Shown here: piece by piece, positions 41,729 to 50,586 of the stretch
Layout: each line of letters starts with the position of its first letter
Numbering within the stretch: the stretch's first letter is position 1
Assembly: GCF_000423485.1 (NCBI RefSeq)
Contig: NZ_AUIB01000001.1
Span: 62,001 to 126,000 of the forward strand
Reading direction: 5' to 3'
DNA from: Propionimicrobium lymphophilum DSM 4903
GTDB taxonomy: Bacteria; Actinomycetota; Actinomycetes; Propionibacteriales; Propionibacteriaceae
Length of the DNA: 64,000 nucleotides
The notes under the pieces: model-generated
Seen by the model: the letters and a program-made list of their open reading frames with translations, nothing else
What the model was told of the DNA's origin: nothing
Databases searched by the model: none
Made by a program: the position numbers and the translations under genes

Positions 41729-43081
41729 ATGACTAATTCCGTATTGAGCGAGGAACAGCTAGCCGAGCGCGTCGAGGCGCAGCTGCCACGCGCATTAGAA
41801 GATCTGAAGCACGTTGTAAGCATCCCTTCGATCAGCTCGCAGCCTGAACACAACGACGATGTCGAGGCTGTAGCCGATTGGTTGGTCGAACAGTTGAAGG
41901 ACACCGGCATCGACGAGGTCCGCAAGGTGGTTGAGGGTGGCAAGCCCGCCATTTTGGGTCACTACAAGGTCGACGAGTCATTGCCCACCGTTCTGCTTTA
42001 CGCTCACTACGACGTCCAGCCCACCGGCGATCTTTCGCTTTGGCACTCCAACCCGTTCAAGCCCGTGGAGCGCAATGGCCGTCTGTTCGGCCGTGGCCCG
42101 GCAGACGATAAGGGCTGCCTGACCGCCCACCTGGCTGTGCTGCGCGCATTCGAGGGCAAACCGCCCGTCAACGTCACCGTTTTGTTCGAGGGTGAGGAGG
42201 AGATTGGTTCTCCGACCCTGTCCGACATCCTCGAGGCCAACAAGGACGAGCTGCGCGCCGACTTCTACGTCATCGCTGACTGCGGGAACTGGGCGCCTGG
42301 TCAGCCCGCATTCACCACCACGCTGCGAGGCGTCGCCGACTGCATCATTGAGGTTCAGACGCTCGATCACGGCCTGCACTCTGGTGAATACGGCGGCCCG
42401 CTGCCCGACGCGCTGACCACCCTCTGCCGTCTCCTCGCCACCCTGCACGACGCCGACGGAAACGTCGCGGTCAAGGGTCTCGTCGGCACCGATGAGTGCG
42501 AGATCGACTACACCGAGGAGCAGCTGCGCAACGAGTCTCAGGTGCTCGACGGTGTGAAGCTGCTCGGCTCCGGTCCGCTCGGCTCGAGGCTGTGGCTGAA
42601 GCCGTCCATTTGCGTCATCGGCATGGACACCACGCCGATTTCCGAGTCCGCGAACCTGCTGCTGCCCACCGCCCGGGCACGCATCAGCGTCCGCGTCGCC
42701 CCAGGCGATTCCAGCGAGAACGTGCTGGCTCACGTCAAGGCACACCTCGAGGAGCACAACGAGTGGGACGCCAAGCTGAACGTCTACAGCAATGAAGGTT
42801 CCGAGCCCAGCGTGTTGCCGGCTGCCGGCCCGATGTACGACCTGGCTCTGCAAGCCTGGGAGGACGCATTCGGTAAGCGCCCGGTTCCGATGGGCACCGG
42901 CGGTTCCATCGGCATGATCGCGGATTTCATGAATGCATTCCCCGAGGCGTTTGTGCTGGGCTGCGGCACTTCTGACCCCGATTCGAGGATGCACGGCATC
43001 GACGAATCGCTGACCATCGAAGACTGGAAGAACACCGCACACGCGCTGGCGCTTCTGATCAACCGGATGGCTGTTAAGTAG
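41729..43081 (+). CDS. M20 family dipeptidase
   Basis: A 450-residue Zn-dependent peptidase. Metal-binding motifs are AHYDVQP (His, Asp near residue 88), RGPADDKG, and the general-base pair in FEGEEEIGSP; a lid domain (residues 190-320) and RMHGIDESL near the end complete the site. It cleaves dipeptides in the cytoplasm. The ATG at 41729 is taken, as the earlier frame runs through the dtxR terminator. Specificity is not visible. Confidence 0.9.
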   Translation: MTNSVLSEEQLAERVEAQLPRALEDLKHVVSIPSISSQPEHNDDVEAVADWLVEQLKDTGIDEVRKVVEGGKPAILGHYKVDESLPTVLLYAHYDVQPTGDLSLWHSNPFKPVERNGRLFGRGPADDKGCLTAHLAVLRAFEGKPPVNVTVLFEGEEEIGSPTLSDILEANKDELRADFYVIADCGNWAPGQPAFTTTLRGVADCIIEVQTLDHGLHSGEYGGPLPDALTTLCRLLATLHDADGNVAVKGLVGTDECEIDYTEEQLRNESQVLDGVKLLGSGPLGSRLWLKPSICVIGMDTTPISESANLLLPTARARISVRVAPGDSSENVLAHVKAHLEEHNEWDAKLNVYSNEGSEPSVLPAAGPMYDLALQAWEDAFGKRPVPMGTGGSIGMIADFMNAFPEAFVLGCGTSDPDSRMHGIDESLTIEDWKNTAHALALLINRMAVK

Positions 43082-43091
43082 CCAAATCGCG

Positions 43092-43138
43092 TAGTGGCTG
43101 CGGTGCTTGGCAACGAAAGTTGGGCACCGCGGCCACTA
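43092..43138 (+). terminator. Hairpin between the dipeptidase and purF
   Basis: TAGTGGC (43092) pairs with GCCACTA (to 43138), joined by a T-G pair and GCGGTGC/GCACCGC. It has no T-run, so the terminator role is likely but not certain. Confidence 0.6.
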
Positions 43139-43157
43139 TTACGAGTAGAGTTGACTC

Positions 43158-44597
43158 GTGATGGCTGCTCCACACGTAACTGATGATGTTCCGCACGACG
43201 AGTGTGGAGTTTTCGGAATCTTCGCTCCCGACGAGAAAGTCTCAAAGCTGGTCTATCTGGGGCTTTTCGCCCTGCAGCATAGGGGCCAGGAATCCACCGG
43301 CATGGCCGTTAGCAACGGCTATCGCACGATGGTTTTCAAGGATATGGGCCTGGTTTCGCAGGTCTTCAACGAATCTGCGCTGAATTCTCTGACCGGCTAT
43401 CTGGCAATCGGCCACGATCGGTACTCCACCACGGGTTCTTCCGAGTGGTCGAACGCGCAGCCCACTTATCGTGAACTTCCCGGCGACGGCAGGCGCAAGG
43501 GCGGTCTGTCTCTAGCCCACAACGGCAATCTCACGAACACGAACGAGCTTTCGGCATGGCTCGAGGAGCGCACGGGTGAGCAGCTGCTCAAGTACGAAAT
43601 GGATTCCACCAATGACACCCAGTTGGTGACCGCCCTGCTAGCCAGCTACGGCAACGACATTGACGCGGGGCTCGCGGAAGTCTTGCCTAGGCTGGCCGGG
43701 GCATTCAGCCTGGTTTTGATGACCGAGAAGAAGCTCTGGGCCGCCCGCGACCGTCACGGTGTTAGGCCCCTCGTCCTGGGTAAGTTCGGGGACGGCTGGG
43801 TCCTCGCCTCCGAGACCTGCGCGCTGGACATCATCGGTGCTCAATTCGTGCGCGAGATCGCCCCCGGCGAGATCATTCGCGTCGACGAAGACGGCGTCCA
43901 CTCCAGCACCTTCGCCAAGCCCGAGCCGAAGGGCTGCATCTTTGAATACGTATATCTCGCCCGCCCCGACTCGGTTATCGCCGACCGCCAGGTTCAGATG
44001 GTTCGCGAGCGCATCGGCCGACAGCTGGCCGTCGAGCATCCGGTTGAGGCCGACATGGTGATGGCGACGCCGGCCTCCGGCGTCCCCGGGGCCATCGGCT
44101 ACGCCAAGCAGTCCGGCATCGAATACGGAACTGGCCTGGTCAAGAACGCCTATATCGGACGCACTTTCATCCAGCCGACCCAGACAATGCGTCAGCTCGG
44201 CATCAAGATGAAGCTCAACCCGATCCCCGAGGCCATTAAGGGCAAGCGCCTGGTCATCGTCGACGACTCGATCGTGCGCGGCAACACGCAGCGCGCCATC
44301 ATCAAAATGCTTCGCCAGGCCGGGGCCAAAGAGGTGCATGTGCGCATCTCCAGCCCGCCCGTCACTTGGCCGTGCTACTACGGCATCGACTTCTCCACCC
44401 GCGAGGAACTCATCGCCCCCGATAAGACCACCGAGCAGATCGCGCGCGAGATCGGCGCCGACACCCTCGGTTACGTGAGCCTGGATGGCATGGCCGAGTG
44501 CGTCGACCTGCCAAAGAGCCAGCTTTGTGCTGCCTGCTTTAGCGGAAATTATCCGATTCAGATCCCATCACACGCGCCGCAAGCCTGCGGCGATTAA
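43158..44597 (+). CDS. purF: Amidophosphoribosyltransferase PurF
   Basis: A 479-residue enzyme for the first step of purine synthesis, converting PRPP and glutamine to phosphoribosylamine. The nucleophile is the Cys in HDECGVFGIF, exposed after loss of about 14 residues of propeptide. The glutaminase half holds AIGHDRYSTTG; the PRPP site is VIVDDSIVRGNT (near residue 370); C-terminal cysteines (LPKSQLCAACF, with an earlier Cys) suggest a [4Fe-4S] cluster like that of Bacillus PurF. A TAGAGT -10 lies just before the GTG, so the mRNA may be leaderless; ATG 43161 is an alternative start. Confidence 0.96.
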   Translation: MMAAPHVTDDVPHDECGVFGIFAPDEKVSKLVYLGLFALQHRGQESTGMAVSNGYRTMVFKDMGLVSQVFNESALNSLTGYLAIGHDRYSTTGSSEWSNAQPTYRELPGDGRRKGGLSLAHNGNLTNTNELSAWLEERTGEQLLKYEMDSTNDTQLVTALLASYGNDIDAGLAEVLPRLAGAFSLVLMTEKKLWAARDRHGVRPLVLGKFGDGWVLASETCALDIIGAQFVREIAPGEIIRVDEDGVHSSTFAKPEPKGCIFEYVYLARPDSVIADRQVQMVRERIGRQLAVEHPVEADMVMATPASGVPGAIGYAKQSGIEYGTGLVKNAYIGRTFIQPTQTMRQLGIKMKLNPIPEAIKGKRLVIVDDSIVRGNTQRAIIKMLRQAGAKEVHVRISSPPVTWPCYYGIDFSTREELIAPDKTTEQIAREIGADTLGYVSLDGMAECVDLPKSQLCAACFSGNYPIQIPSHAPQACGD

Positions 44598-44610
44598 CGC
44601 CAGGAGAGAA

Positions 44611-45648
44611 ATGAAGAACGCATACGCCCGAGCTGGTGTCGACGTCGAGGCGGGCGAGACCGCAGTCGAGATGATGAAGAAACACGTCGCCAAGGCGAGC
44701 CGTCCCGAGGTTATTGGTGGACTCGGCGGGTTCGCCGGGCTTTTCGACGCCTCCAAGCTAGCCGGTTATTCTCACCCCGTGCTCGCCACTAGCACCGACG
44801 GCGTCGGCACGAAGGTGGCGATCGCGCAGGCCATGGGCGTCTACGACACCATCGGCTGGGACCTGATCGGCATGCTCGTTGACGACCTAGTCGTCGTTGG
44901 TGCCGAGCCGCTGTTCGTCACCGACTACATTTCCTGCGGCAAGCTGATTCCCGAGAAGATCTCGACGATCGTCTCCGGCATCGCCCAGGCTACGCACGCT
45001 GCGGGCGCCGCACTTATCGGCGGTGAGACCGCCGAACACCCAGGCTTGATGGGCGAGGACGACTTCGACATTGCGGGTGCTACCACCGGCGTCGTCGAAA
45101 AGGACGCGATGCTCGGGCCCGACCGCGTCAAGGTCGGTGACAAGCTGGTGGCTATGGCCTCCTCCGGCCTGCACTCCAACGGCTACTCCCTGGTTCGCGC
45201 AGTATTTGACGGCGTCAACCTTGATAAGGAATTCGACGAACTAGGCGGCACACTGGGCGACGAGCTGCTTACTCCGACTCGTGTTTACGCGCTGGACGTT
45301 CTGGCCCTGATCGAGGGCGTCGAGGTGCACGCCATGAGCCACGTAACTGGTGGGGGCCTTGCCTCAAACCTGGAGCGCGTGCTGCCCAAGGGAGTCGGCG
45401 CCAGGGTGGAGCGCGGAACCTGGGCGCTGCCCGCCATCTTCGAGCTGACCAAGTCCTACGGAAAGCTGAGCCGCGAGGACGTCGAAGCCACCCTCAACGT
45501 GGGCGTGGGCATGTTGGCTGCTGTTGCTGCGGAGCAGGCGGACCAGGCCGTCGAGCTGCTCGAAGGCCGCGGCATCGAGTCGTGGATTTGTGGCGAGATC
45601 GTCGAAGGTGAACGCGTCGAACTCGTTGGTGACTACAAGATCAGCTGA
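44611..45648 (+). CDS. purM: Phosphoribosylformylglycinamidine cyclo-ligase PurM
   Basis: A 345-residue AIR synthetase (purine step 5). It has the ATP-binding LATSTDGVGTKVAIAQ near residue 60, DLIGMLVDDLVVVGAEPLF, GGETAEHPGLM, and VTGGGLASNLERVLP. AGGAGA precedes ATG 44611, 13 bases after purF, so they form an operon. A frame extends into purF but has no support. Confidence 0.96.
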   Translation: MKNAYARAGVDVEAGETAVEMMKKHVAKASRPEVIGGLGGFAGLFDASKLAGYSHPVLATSTDGVGTKVAIAQAMGVYDTIGWDLIGMLVDDLVVVGAEPLFVTDYISCGKLIPEKISTIVSGIAQATHAAGAALIGGETAEHPGLMGEDDFDIAGATTGVVEKDAMLGPDRVKVGDKLVAMASSGLHSNGYSLVRAVFDGVNLDKEFDELGGTLGDELLTPTRVYALDVLALIEGVEVHAMSHVTGGGLASNLERVLPKGVGARVERGTWALPAIFELTKSYGKLSREDVEATLNVGVGMLAAVAAEQADQAVELLEGRGIESWICGEIVEGERVELVGDYKIS

Positions 45649-45789
45649 GCATAATTTTTCAAAAAATTTGTCCAACCCCTTAGATGGCGTTGGATACCTA
45701 GGCATGTATTGGGTACTCTAGGAACCACGAAAGATTTATCAGATTCCGCGGCATAGCCGCGAGGGACAAAGCGAGGAGGTCGACCCGAT

Positions 45790-46002
45790 ATGGGGCGCGG
45801 CCGACAAAAGGCAAAACAGACAAAGGTAGCCCGGAGCTTAAAGTACCGCTCCGTTGAACCCGATCTTGCCTCACTCGAGCGAGAACTACGAGGCGAAAAA
45901 GAACCGGTTGAGAACAGCTACGACGACGTACCTCCGCAGTACGCAGACATAGCAGCAAAGTACAACCGGTACTACGACGAGCACGATTCGTACGACGACT
46001 GA
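45790..46002 (+). CDS. DUF3073 small protein
   Basis: A 70-residue actinobacterial protein: basic start (GRGRQKAKQTKVARSLKY), then an acidic Asp/Tyr-rich end (NRYYDEHDSYDD). Function unknown; the gene is conserved next to purM in the phylum. AGGAGG lies 10 bases upstream. Its leader (45649-45789) has TCCAAC/GTTGGA and CGCGGC-ATA-GCCGCG hairpins, the first of which may end the purM transcript. Confidence 0.9.
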   Translation: MGRGRQKAKQTKVARSLKYRSVEPDLASLERELRGEKEPVENSYDDVPPQYADIAAKYNRYYDEHDSYDD

Positions 46003-46027
46003 ATCCGCCGGCAAAACCGCTAAGCAA

Positions 46028-46978
46028 ATGTGGGTCCCAGACGATTTTTTGGAAGGCTTCGAGAAGCTTTCCTGGCCGATCGAAGGGGCGCAGTTTGCCG
46101 ACGGCGAGCCGACGGATAATCCGTTGACGGCAACCTTGGTTAGGCGTAACGCGCCTAGCCAAGATCGTGCGGTCTTGTACATCCACGGCTGGAACGACTA
46201 CTTCTTTCAGTCGTACATGGCCGATTTTTGGGCAGATCAGGGCTTCGATTTTTACGCCATCGACCTGCGTCGATATGGCCGTAACCTCACGCCTGGCCTG
46301 TTCGCGGGCTACATAACCGATCTGCACGATTACTTCACGGAGATCGACGACGCGTACGTGCGCATCCAGGACGAGGGACACTCGAAGATCACGCTGATGG
46401 GGCATTCCACCGGTGGTCTGATCGCGAGCCTTTGGGCGTCCGAGGCGCCGCACCTGCTAAATGGCTTGATCCTGAACTCGCCTTGGCTGGATATGGCAGG
46501 CACCGACATGCTCTGGTCTGCGCTTTCGCCGCTGGTTTCGTCGGTGGCTTTCTTGCAGCCGACGACGTCGCTGCAGATCACCGACTACGGCATCTATAGA
46601 CGCACGTTACAAGAGACCGGTGACTGGGGTATCGACCCGAACTACAAGTCCAACGAGGCTTTCGTCGTGCGCTTCGGCTGGGGCAAAGCTATTCTAGCCG
46701 GCCACAAGGCCGTCTCGGAGGGGCTGAACATCGACACGCCCGTCCTTTCGATGATGAGCACTAAGTCGATGAGCCAGACGAAGGAATGGGATCCGGAATT
46801 TCTGCATGCAGACACCGTGCTGGACGTCGATAATCTGGCTCGGGCCTCAATAAATCTAGGGCAGCTGGTGACCATTTGCCGCATTCAGGATGGCATACAC
46901 GATCTGGTCCTCTCGACGCTTCCCGTGCGGGAAAAAGTTTTCTCGCACATGAAACATTGGGCGAAAGCGTACCTTTAA
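46028..46978 (+). CDS. Alpha/beta hydrolase (monoacylglycerol lipase-like)
   Basis: A 316-residue serine hydrolase. Oxyanion strand AVLYIHGWNDYFFQ near residue 47, nucleophile elbow MGHSTGG (Ser near 125), Asp in a TPVLSMMST-following loop, and His in DGIHDLVLS near the end. It resembles bacterial monoglyceride lipases or lysophospholipases; the substrate is unknown. The start lacks a clear ribosome site, so coupling to the DUF3073 gene 25 bases before is likely. Confidence 0.82.
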   Translation: MWVPDDFLEGFEKLSWPIEGAQFADGEPTDNPLTATLVRRNAPSQDRAVLYIHGWNDYFFQSYMADFWADQGFDFYAIDLRRYGRNLTPGLFAGYITDLHDYFTEIDDAYVRIQDEGHSKITLMGHSTGGLIASLWASEAPHLLNGLILNSPWLDMAGTDMLWSALSPLVSSVAFLQPTTSLQITDYGIYRRTLQETGDWGIDPNYKSNEAFVVRFGWGKAILAGHKAVSEGLNIDTPVLSMMSTKSMSQTKEWDPEFLHADTVLDVDNLARASINLGQLVTICRIQDGIHDLVLSTLPVREKVFSHMKHWAKAYL

Positions 46979-46988
46979 AGCATAAAAA

Positions 46989-47035
46989 TATCGGGTGCAC
47001 GAACCTTGCTTCTGCTCGGTTCAATGCACCCGATA
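46989..47035. terminator. Terminator after the hydrolase gene
   Basis: TATCGGGTGCA (46989) pairs perfectly with TGCACCCGATA (to 47035), with GAACC/GGTTC inside. A/T-rich flanks allow use on both strands. Confidence 0.82.
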
Positions 47036-47061
47036 ATTAGTTTTCGGTTAATTCAGCTCGC

Positions 47062-47268
47062 TTAATCCAGGCCGATGCTCTCCAAATTCCACGCCTTGAC
47101 GTGCAGCTTGGTTTTGCCGGACTCTGAAACGATCCGTAGGCTTCGGTCGCCGTCGATGAATACCAGCGACGAGAAACCACCGGCTCTGACGCATGTGCCG
47201 TTGACGATGGTCGAGCGTGATTCCGTCGCGAAGTTGTAGCCGAGGCCAAAAATTTCCCAAAAAGCCAA
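47062..47268 (-). CDS. Small hypothetical protein beside tRNA-Lys
   Basis: A possible 68-residue product with a beta-rich middle (STIVNGTCVRAGGFSSLVFI, DGDRSLRIVSE) and no signal or motif I recognise. The start would be a TTG at 47268 with no clear ribosome site. Residue use looks protein-like, and a competing frame on the same strand does not, but this could be a remnant or chance frame. Confidence 0.35.
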   Translation of the reverse strand: MAFWEIFGLGYNFATESRSTIVNGTCVRAGGFSSLVFIDGDRSLRIVSESGKTKLHVKAWNLESIGLD

Positions 47269-47304
47269 AGTTTCGACTATCCTGGTCTAGTTGCAATGCG
47301 CAAC

Positions 47305-47377
47305 GCGCCTATAGCTCAGTTGGTAGAGCAGTGGACTTTTAATCCATGGGTCCAGGGTTCGAGTCCCTGTGGGCGCA
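47305..47377 (+). tRNA. tRNA-Lys (anticodon UUU)
   Basis: A 73-base cloverleaf. The acceptor GCGCCTA pairs with TGGGCGC; D-loop AGCTCAGTTGGTAGAGC; anticodon loop CTTTTAA (TTT); T-arm CAGGGTTCGAGTCCCTG; discriminator A, with CC but not the full CCA encoded after it. The 3' half is repeated in decayed form at 51557-51584. Confidence 0.96.
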
Positions 47378-47608
47378 CCGGCTTATGTTCTGACGCAAAC
47401 CCCATCAGAACCTGGGTAGTTGCGGAAAACTATTTCGCCAGCTCGTCGAGCGTAATCCGCGTAAGCATATTTAATTTTCTTCCAGCTTGGCTTCACGTTA
47501 AGCCAAGCATGTGGCCCAAATCGGCTCGATTAAGCTTGAATCTCCCCTACGTAAGTTTTAAAAGTAGAAGTAGCTAAAGGTGCCAGCTGAGAACCTGTTT
47601 CGAGTGCT
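47378..47608. other. Left end of the tRNA-Lys island, no gene
   Basis: No convincing coding sequence. A perfect hairpin GCTTGGCTT/AAGCCAAGC lies at 47485-47508. On the minus strand a short MLTRITLDELAK-ending frame could be the tail of a lost gene. Confidence 0.45.
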
Positions 47609-47890
47609 TTATTTGCCTACAGCTAGTTTTTGGGCGCGCTGAAAACTTACTCCAAGCAATTCACCTATATCTCTGTAGGGGAGTCCCCGCGAGTATAGTT
47701 CGGCTGCTGCATTAGCAAGTTTTTGACTCGCTTCCTTCTGGGCTTCTTCGGCATGGGCTCGCGTTTTTTAGCTTGTCTGGCCACTTCATGTAGCCGTTGA
47801 GTAACTAGATGATCGGTGTAATGGTTTGTCGCGTCTTTCTAAGTTTAAGGAAGCTTCATCGATGTTGGATTTTCCGTTTAGGTGAAGACG
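47609..47890 (-). pseudogene. Degraded HTH antitoxin-like gene (at least two frameshifts)
   Basis: Read on the minus strand, three frame segments line up: RLHLNGKSNIDEASLNLE, then KDATNHYTDHLVTQRLHEV, then AEEAQKEASQKLANAAAELY followed by SRGLPYRDIGELLGVSFQRA and a stop at 47609-47611. The last part is a helix-turn-helix tail like that of actinobacterial HicB-type or similar antitoxins. The frame changes mean the gene is dead. No toxin partner remains. Family naming is uncertain; that it is a former coding sequence is better supported. Confidence 0.6.
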
Positions 47891-48008
47891 AGAAGGGCGG
47901 TAATTATATGCCACTCAAAGCTTGGCCACAGTAAATACACATCTAAGGGTGGCATAGTCTGACCAGAAAAATGCACGGTGACGTGCCTAACCCAACCAAA
48001 GGAAGAAC

Positions 48009-49376
48009 GTGTCATTTGTAGGTCGCGCTTGGCGGTATGTCGCCAGAAAGAGAACAAAGTCGACAATTATCTTTTTGATTTTGTCAGTGCTATTCACAGC
48101 ACTGATCACTGCTAACGCTGTTAGCAGTGCAGCCAATAAAAGCGGTGCAGAACTTACCGGGAAAGTTGCTCAAGGCTTTACGCTGTCGAACAACTACCAG
48201 ACCAACATGGGCACTTCTCGTGGTGGCGGTGTCGTCAAAGCTGCCGACATCGAAAAAATCGCAAATGTGCCAGGTGTCGAGCGTCATGTTGAAAGGCAGA
48301 ACGTTTTCGCAGACCTGGTCGATGCGAAAAACATTCGCCTCGACTCTAAAGACCTAGACCCAGACAAAGAAGAAAAAATTGGTAACGCAGTTCAGGTTTG
48401 GGGAACCTCCGATTCAGAGCTAGATAATAATTTCCGCAGCGGAACTATCAATTTGGTGGCGGGGCGTGGCCTAGTCGGTGGCGATAAAAATAAGTCGCTA
48501 ATTCACGAGGACCTGGCTAAAGCTAACGGTCTAAAGATAGGCGATAAGCTGAAGCTCAAGGGCAATATTTATGACGCAGACAACGTCAAGCAGGCTACGC
48601 AAACCGTAGAAACCGAAATTGTTGGCATATTCAGCGGCAGCAACGACGGCAAAATCTCTGTGCGCTTCGAGCATTACGCGAATACGGTTTATACAGACCT
48701 GGAAACGTCTAGCCAGATTTATCAGTCCAGCCCATCGGACGCGAATTATCAGGACGCCACATTCTTTGTGGCCAAGGATGCAAAGTTTGACGATGTCGTT
48801 AAAAAAGCAGGCGAACAAAGCATCGACTGGAGCAAATTCCAGCTGGCAAATAGCAATCAGTACATGTCAGGAATTACCAACGCTGTGGATGCAGTCAGCT
48901 CAACGATGAATTCGGTGACGATCGCGACCGTTGTCTTTGCTGCAATAGTTCTTTCACTGGTGCTGATTTTGTGGCTCAATGACCGCAAGAAAGAAACCGG
49001 TGTGCTGCTATCGATCGGGACGAAGAAACTTGGCATAGTGGCGCAATATCTGGTGGAGCTCGTCATAACCGGCGTCTTCGCTTTCGCATTTGCCTGTCTG
49101 CTCTCGTCGGTGGTTGCCCAAGGTATTGGCAACTCTGTGCTGTCTTCGGTAAATGAATCCGCAAAACAGCAGTTGGGGTCAGGAATGAATCTGAGTGGCG
49201 GCATGGAATCTTCTGCAGCTGCAAAGACTCTTGACGATATATCCGTGGCGCTTGGTGCTCAGACCTTAATTCAGCCAGGATTGATTGGCGTTGGCGTGAT
49301 TATCATTTGCGTCACGATCGTTTCTGCCGTGATGCTTCGTAAATCGCCGCGCGAATTGTTGGTGAATATCCGATGA
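48009..49376 (+). CDS. FtsX-like ABC transporter permease (Vex1-like)
   Basis: A 455-residue permease: one N-terminal membrane helix (residues 16-38), a large extracytoplasmic domain (about 40-300), and three C-terminal helices with the MacB/FtsX motif RKKETGVLLSIGTKK between them. GTG start after AAAGGAAG. First of a permease-permease-ATPase operon like pneumococcal vex123, which may export a peptide or signal. A/T-ending codons are more frequent than in neighbouring genes, in line with horizontal transfer. Confidence 0.85.
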   Translation: MSFVGRAWRYVARKRTKSTIIFLILSVLFTALITANAVSSAANKSGAELTGKVAQGFTLSNNYQTNMGTSRGGGVVKAADIEKIANVPGVERHVERQNVFADLVDAKNIRLDSKDLDPDKEEKIGNAVQVWGTSDSELDNNFRSGTINLVAGRGLVGGDKNKSLIHEDLAKANGLKIGDKLKLKGNIYDADNVKQATQTVETEIVGIFSGSNDGKISVRFEHYANTVYTDLETSSQIYQSSPSDANYQDATFFVAKDAKFDDVVKKAGEQSIDWSKFQLANSNQYMSGITNAVDAVSSTMNSVTIATVVFAAIVLSLVLILWLNDRKKETGVLLSIGTKKLGIVAQYLVELVITGVFAFAFACLLSSVVAQGIGNSVLSSVNESAKQQLGSGMNLSGGMESSAAAKTLDDISVALGAQTLIQPGLIGVGVIIICVTIVSAVMLRKSPRELLVNIR

Positions 49377-50578
49377 GGAACCAATTAACCAAGCTCGCTT
49401 GGCTTTCGGTGCGCCGTAGGCCAACTCGAAGCCTGTTGCTTTTTGCGATCATGGCCGTGATCTTTACCGCACTAGTAGCGCAGGTCGGCGCCAGGAACGT
49501 GATGGCTGATGTCCGAGGAGCAATCAAGCAAAATGTCGGTGCTGGATTCAGCGCCCACGGCGAAAATCTCGCGCAAGCTGATGCGGATGAAATTGCTAAG
49601 CTCGCTGGGGTTAAACAAGCGAGTTACGAGAAACAACATTTGGTCGACGTCGAGGGCGCCAAACCAGTCACCGGTACTGGCGGTGTACAGCTAGATGCCG
49701 GCGGTGAGAGCAAAATGTTCCTAACTGGCCTATCTGATGTGATGCTGCGGCCAGAATTTGCCTCAAAGATTTATCGTCTTGAGTCCACCGTGGGCGAAAT
49801 ACCCGAGGATGGCGCGCTCGTACATAAAGATTTCGCCGACCAAAATGGCTTGCAGGTAGGCGACAAGATTCAGGTTGTAAATGACGGCAAGGCTCTGTCT
49901 TTGACGCTTACTGCGCTGTTTAGCGGTAAGAACGAAAATCGATCGGGGCTGCCATTTGAGGCCGCCGAAAACCAAATTTTCACCAATCTTGCCGCAGCTA
50001 ACAGTCTTTCTGCCGATAAGAATTTGAGTGCCGCGAGATATTTGGTTGACCAACCAGACGACCTAGAAAACATCGTGACCGAAGCCCAAAAAATCAACCC
50101 AGGCCTGCAGATTGAAAGTAACGGACAACGGTTCAGCCCGGTTCTTGAATCTATCGCCAAGGTGGAAAAGATGCTTGGGGCTCTGGCAATCGGAGCAGGA
50201 GCGGTAGGAGTAGCTGTGCTCGGGCTGAGTCTGGTCTTTTGGCTGCGTGGACGGGTTGCAGAGATAGGTGTGATGCTTGCCTTGGGCAGATCGAAATTTA
50301 AGATATTCGCGCAGTTCGTCGCCGAGTTGTTCCTGCTATCGCTGCCAGCGAGTTTGCTGGCTGTGCTGATCGGTGGGGCGCTTAGTGGGCTGCTCGCCAA
50401 AAGGATCTTCGCTGTCGCTAATGTTCCGCAGCTGGCTGCCAGCGATGTTGGTTTGAAAGTCCTTCCCGTCGCTGCTGCATTGGGCGTGGGTTATTTAATT
50501 GCCTTTTTAATTTTGACTTGCGCTAGCGCAATAATTCTTCGCCAGTCGCCGAGGGCGATTCTGGCTAAAATGAGTTAG
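49373..50578 (+). CDS. FtsX-like ABC transporter permease, second subunit (Vex3-like)
   Basis: A 401-residue permease of the same design: N-terminal helix LLLFAIMAVIFTALVAQV, external domain, and three C-terminal helices with the GRVAEIGVMLALGRSKFKI coupling segment. Starts inside the stop of the first permease (ATGA). The two are paralogues and should form a heterodimer driven by the next gene. Confidence 0.85.
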   Translation: MRNQLTKLAWLSVRRRPTRSLLLFAIMAVIFTALVAQVGARNVMADVRGAIKQNVGAGFSAHGENLAQADADEIAKLAGVKQASYEKQHLVDVEGAKPVTGTGGVQLDAGGESKMFLTGLSDVMLRPEFASKIYRLESTVGEIPEDGALVHKDFADQNGLQVGDKIQVVNDGKALSLTLTALFSGKNENRSGLPFEAAENQIFTNLAAANSLSADKNLSAARYLVDQPDDLENIVTEAQKINPGLQIESNGQRFSPVLESIAKVEKMLGALAIGAGAVGVAVLGLSLVFWLRGRVAEIGVMLALGRSKFKIFAQFVAELFLLSLPASLLAVLIGGALSGLLAKRIFAVANVPQLAASDVGLKVLPVAAALGVGYLIAFLILTCASAIILRQSPRAILAKMS

Positions 50579-50586
50579 GAAAAAAT

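Noticed and set aside
47296-47577. 93-codon plus-strand frame starting MRNAPIAQLVEQWTFNP
   Set aside because: It reads through tRNA-Lys; the PIAQLVEQ peptide is the usual false translation of a tRNA.
47878-48066. 62-codon minus-strand frame overlapping the first permease start
   Set aside because: It has no family resemblance; at most it is a piece of the degraded antitoxin-like gene.
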